A stretch of DNA of 7,471 nucleotides from an uncultured Bacilli bacterium (GTDB lineage: Bacteria; Bacillota_I; Bacilli_A; RF39; UBA660). Both the position numbers and the translations under genes were made by a program. The DNA is taken from assembly GCA_947624695.1 (NCBI GenBank), contig CANQLN010000049.1, forward strand, positions 1 to 7,471. The letters run 5' to 3'. The notes beneath the pieces were generated by a model. It searched no databases, was not told the origin of the DNA, and saw only the letters and a program-made list of their open reading frames with translations. Positions 5,837 to 7,471 of the stretch are shown here, in pieces (the first letter of the stretch is position 1; every line of letters begins with the position of its first letter).

Positions 5837-7039
5837 TTAAAATTGATCATCCATTAAAAAGTCAAAAATGTTTAGGCATTTAATTCCATCTTGAGAATAA
5901 TCTTCTTTATTAGTTGAAATTATATATTTAGGATAATTATCCTTTATACTATTAAAAGCATTAAATTCTCTACTCCTAGTCTCTTCATTTGATAAATCAT
6001 AGCAAGCTTGAATATATTTAATATTTTTATCTTTAGATGCTATAAAATCTATTTCTCCATCTTTAGTTTTTCCAATATAAACATCATATCCTTTTTTTAT
6101 TAATTCATTGTATATTAAATTTTCAAATGCTTGGGAATAATTTATTTCTTTACTATTAGTTTTAATTTTTTTTACCCCTAAATCTGTAGCATAAAACTTG
6201 TTTAATGATTTCATAACAGCTTTTCCATTTACATCATATCTATATACTCTATTAATAATAAAAGTTGAGCAAAGAGCCTTTAAATATTTATATAATGTAT
6301 CTGTGGCAACTTTATTACCATTTTTAGCTAAATAATCTAACACATTTGTTGCTGAAAATTCTCTTGTTTCGGTTTCTAAAATATATTGAAGTATTTTATT
6401 AAATGATGTAATATCTGATATTCCAAGTCTTTCTACAACATCCTTAAGAAGTATTGAATCATAAACATCTCTTATATAATTTTCTTTTGAATCATTATTC
6501 TCAAAAGAAAATCTTTGAGGCAAAGTTCCCCATTCAAAAATGTCTAATAATAAGTCAAAATAATTTTCCGGTTTAGTATTGGTTATTTCAACAGTTTCTT
6601 TAAATGATAAAGGATTAATTCTAAAACTTACATATCGACCTGATAAATCAGTTGATAATTCTAGAAAAGTCATTTTGCTATTTGAACCAGTAATAAAAAT
6701 ACTAAATTGATTCGTTATTCTTAAAGAATTAATAGCTTTTTCAAACTCTTTTACTTTTTGAACTTCATCTAAAAATATATAATAAGTATCTTTATCTTTG
6801 ACTAAACCCTTAATATAATTATTTAATTCTATAGCATTTGTTATATTAGCATAATCAAGTGATTCAAAATTAATATATATTATATGATCATTTTTAACAC
6901 CACTTTTTTTAATCTCCTCTATTATTTGTTGCAATATTACAGATTTGCCACTTCTCCTCAATCCACACAAAATTTTTATTAATGAGTTTTCATGATAAAA
7001 ATCCTTAATCTTATTTAAATAATAGCTCCTTTTTAACAT
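5837..7039 (-). CDS. AAA-type ATPase with C-terminal DUF4143 nuclease-like domain
   Basis: A 400-residue ATP-binding protein of the AAA_14/DUF4143 type. The Walker A motif is GLRRSGKS (26-33), Walker B is YIFLDEVQ (87-94), and a sensor-like TGSNS is at 117-121. SGRYVSFRINPLSFKE (133-148), with R135 a possible arginine finger, is the typical family block. The middle (about 185-290) is helical and winged-helix-like, with FYATDLG at 282-288. The C-terminal part carries a PD-(D/E)xK-like core: E306, GEIDFIA (328-334) and YIQACYDL (342-349), with Gln where a catalytic Lys might be. The family is widespread in bacteria and archaea, often in accessory loci; its cellular role is poorly defined. The start ATG at 7039 has AGAGGTGA 6 bases upstream. 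It is flanked by inverted repeats, sits between unrelated genes and appears independently transcribed, suggesting acquisition. Confidence 0.93.
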   Translation of the reverse strand: MLKRSYYLNKIKDFYHENSLIKILCGLRRSGKSVILQQIIEEIKKSGVKNDHIIYINFESLDYANITNAIELNNYIKGLVKDKDTYYIFLDEVQKVKEFEKAINSLRITNQFSIFITGSNSKMTFLELSTDLSGRYVSFRINPLSFKETVEITNTKPENYFDLLLDIFEWGTLPQRFSFENNDSKENYIRDVYDSILLKDVVERLGISDITSFNKILQYILETETREFSATNVLDYLAKNGNKVATDTLYKYLKALCSTFIINRVYRYDVNGKAVMKSLNKFYATDLGVKKIKTNSKEINYSQAFENLIYNELIKKGYDVYIGKTKDGEIDFIASKDKNIKYIQACYDLSNEETRSREFNAFNSIKDNYPKYIISTNKEDYSQDGIKCLNIFDFLMDDQF

Positions 7040-7060
7040 ATTATTTCACCTCTAATTTAT

Positions 7061-7089
7061 ATTATATAATAAAATCACTTAAACATAAA
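7061..7089 (-). promoter_or_regulatory. Candidate weak promoter of the AAA ATPase gene
   Basis: A perfect TATAAT (7066-7061) on the minus strand is preceded at 17 bp by TTTATG (7089-7084), a poor -35. Its place, about 20 bp upstream of the start and behind the serS terminator, is right for an independent promoter, but the surrounding run of A and T weakens the evidence. Confidence 0.4.
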
Positions 7090-7115
7090 GTTTTTTGTTG
7101 AATTGGAAAAACTTT
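7087..7115. repeat. 9 bp inverted repeat upstream of the AAA ATPase gene
   Basis: AAAGTTTTT (7087-7095) and AAAAACTTT (7107-7115) are perfect inverted copies separated by 11 bp. They lie between the serS terminator and the AAA gene, and the lower arm overlaps the candidate -35. It may be an operator or a second terminator-like hairpin. Its base composition is low-complexity, so chance is plausible. Confidence 0.4.
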
Positions 7116-7144
7116 TAATATTTGCATTTTTTTTGGTTGGAATG

Positions 7145-7175
7145 AAAAAAGAAAGAAAATTATTTTTCCTTCTTT
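7145..7175 (-). terminator. Intrinsic terminator of serS
   Basis: On the minus strand AAAGAAGGAAAA (7175-7164) pairs with TTTTCTTTCTTT (7159-7148) in a 12 bp stem with one G-U pair, around a four-base loop, and continues into T residues to 7145. The serS stop codon lies in the loop, so the left arm encodes the last residues of the protein. Confidence 0.6.
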
Positions 7176-7471
7176 ATTTTTTCTAATTTAGTAAGTCCTC
7201 CCATATAAGGTTGAAGTGCCTTTGGAATTAACACACTACCATCTTCTTGATAGTTATTTTCTAAAAGAGCAATTAATCCTCTTGGAGTGGCTACTACAGT
7301 GTTGTTTAAAGAACATAAATATTTAGTGCCTTCACTACCTTTATAACGAATACCTAGTCTTCTTGTTTGAGCATCTCCTAAAATTGAACAAGATCCAACT
7401 TCAAAATATTTTTGTTGTCTTGGACTCCAAGCTTCTACATCACAAGATTTAACTTTTAAATCAGCTAAATC
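7160..7471 (-). CDS. serS: Seryl-tRNA synthetase, C-terminal part (partial)
   Basis: The last 103 residues are visible; the gene enters from beyond base 7471. Class II synthetase features of SerRS are clear: the motif-2-side block DVEAWSPRQQKYFEVGSCS followed by LGDAQTRRLGIRYK, then LNNTVVATPRGLIALLENN, in which the arginine of the TPR stretch is the motif 3 arginine, and the closing QEDGSVLIPKALQPYMGG. A short Lys-rich tail ends at TAA (7162-7160). The enzyme charges tRNA-Ser (and tRNA-Sec where present) with serine in the cytoplasm. It is an ordinary housekeeping gene whose transcript should end at the hairpin overlapping its stop codon. Any promoter or T-box leader lies outside the window. 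Confidence 0.96.
   Translation of the reverse strand, partial: DLADLKVKSCDVEAWSPRQQKYFEVGSCSILGDAQTRRLGIRYKGSEGTKYLCSLNNTVVATPRGLIALLENNYQEDGSVLIPKALQPYMGGLTKLEKIKKEK

Noticed and set aside
5754..7115. Terminal inverted repeats of a transposon around the AAA ATPase gene
   Set aside because: The two inverted repeats are each self-complementary and do not match one another; no target-site duplication or transposase is visible.
7040..7159. Riboswitch or T-box leader between serS and the AAA ATPase gene
   Set aside because: The interval is short and low-complexity, already used by a terminator and a weak promoter, with no T-box or riboswitch-like conserved blocks.
1..7471. UGA reassigned to tryptophan (Mycoplasma-type code)
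   Set aside because: Tryptophans I checked are TGG and the genes read through fully without TGA. No TGA stop was seen either, but with eight stops this is not evidence for reassignment.
1..7471. CRISPR array, tRNA or rRNA genes
   Set aside because: No regularly spaced direct repeats, no tRNA-like cloverleaf and no rRNA segments were seen on either strand.

Overview
The window is strikingly AT-rich, and every gene I can support lies on the minus strand, so transcription runs from high to low coordinates. Gene content points to a low-GC Gram-positive lineage: an LTA-synthase-family enzyme, the rpsP-khpA pair, a CotE-type spore coat protein, strong Shine-Dalgarno sites and a near-consensus SigA promoter. 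The very low GC and compact layout suggest an uncultured, gut-type Bacilli relative near the Mycoplasmatota border (RF39-like). That placement is inference. All stops seen are TAA or TAG, tryptophan is encoded by TGG, and I see no sign of UGA reassignment.

Layout in transcription order: (1) the 3' end of serS (7471-7160) with a terminator overlapping its stop codon; (2) a self-contained AAA ATPase/DUF4143 gene (7039-5837) with its own weak promoter, probably accessory; (3) a 5451-5836 stretch holding a nested inverted repeat and a short gene broken by a one-base frameshift; (4) a cotE homologue (5441-4890) starting at TTG; (5) a strong promoter driving rpsP and khpA, followed by an AT-rich terminator; (6) a 637-residue fusion of IspH (last step of the MEP isoprenoid pathway) with a trans-type polyprenyl diphosphate synthase; (7) an unrecognised 276-residue membrane-anchored protein 10 bp downstream; (8) after a promoter with an operator-like inverted repeat, an LTA-synthase-family membrane sulfatase that runs off the window at base 1.

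How they fit together: rpsP-khpA is a translation/RNA-binding unit. In many Firmicutes rimM and trmD follow, but here the isoprenoid fusion does. The fusion would make IPP and DMAPP and condense them on one polypeptide, feeding prenyl lipids, plausibly the lipid carriers of envelope synthesis. The membrane-anchored orphan and the LTA-synthase-like enzyme downstream are also envelope-facing. The most notable items are the IspH-prenyl synthase fusion, the CotE homologue in such a reduced-looking genome, the frameshifted small gene just upstream of cotE, and the nested palindrome at 5754-5797.
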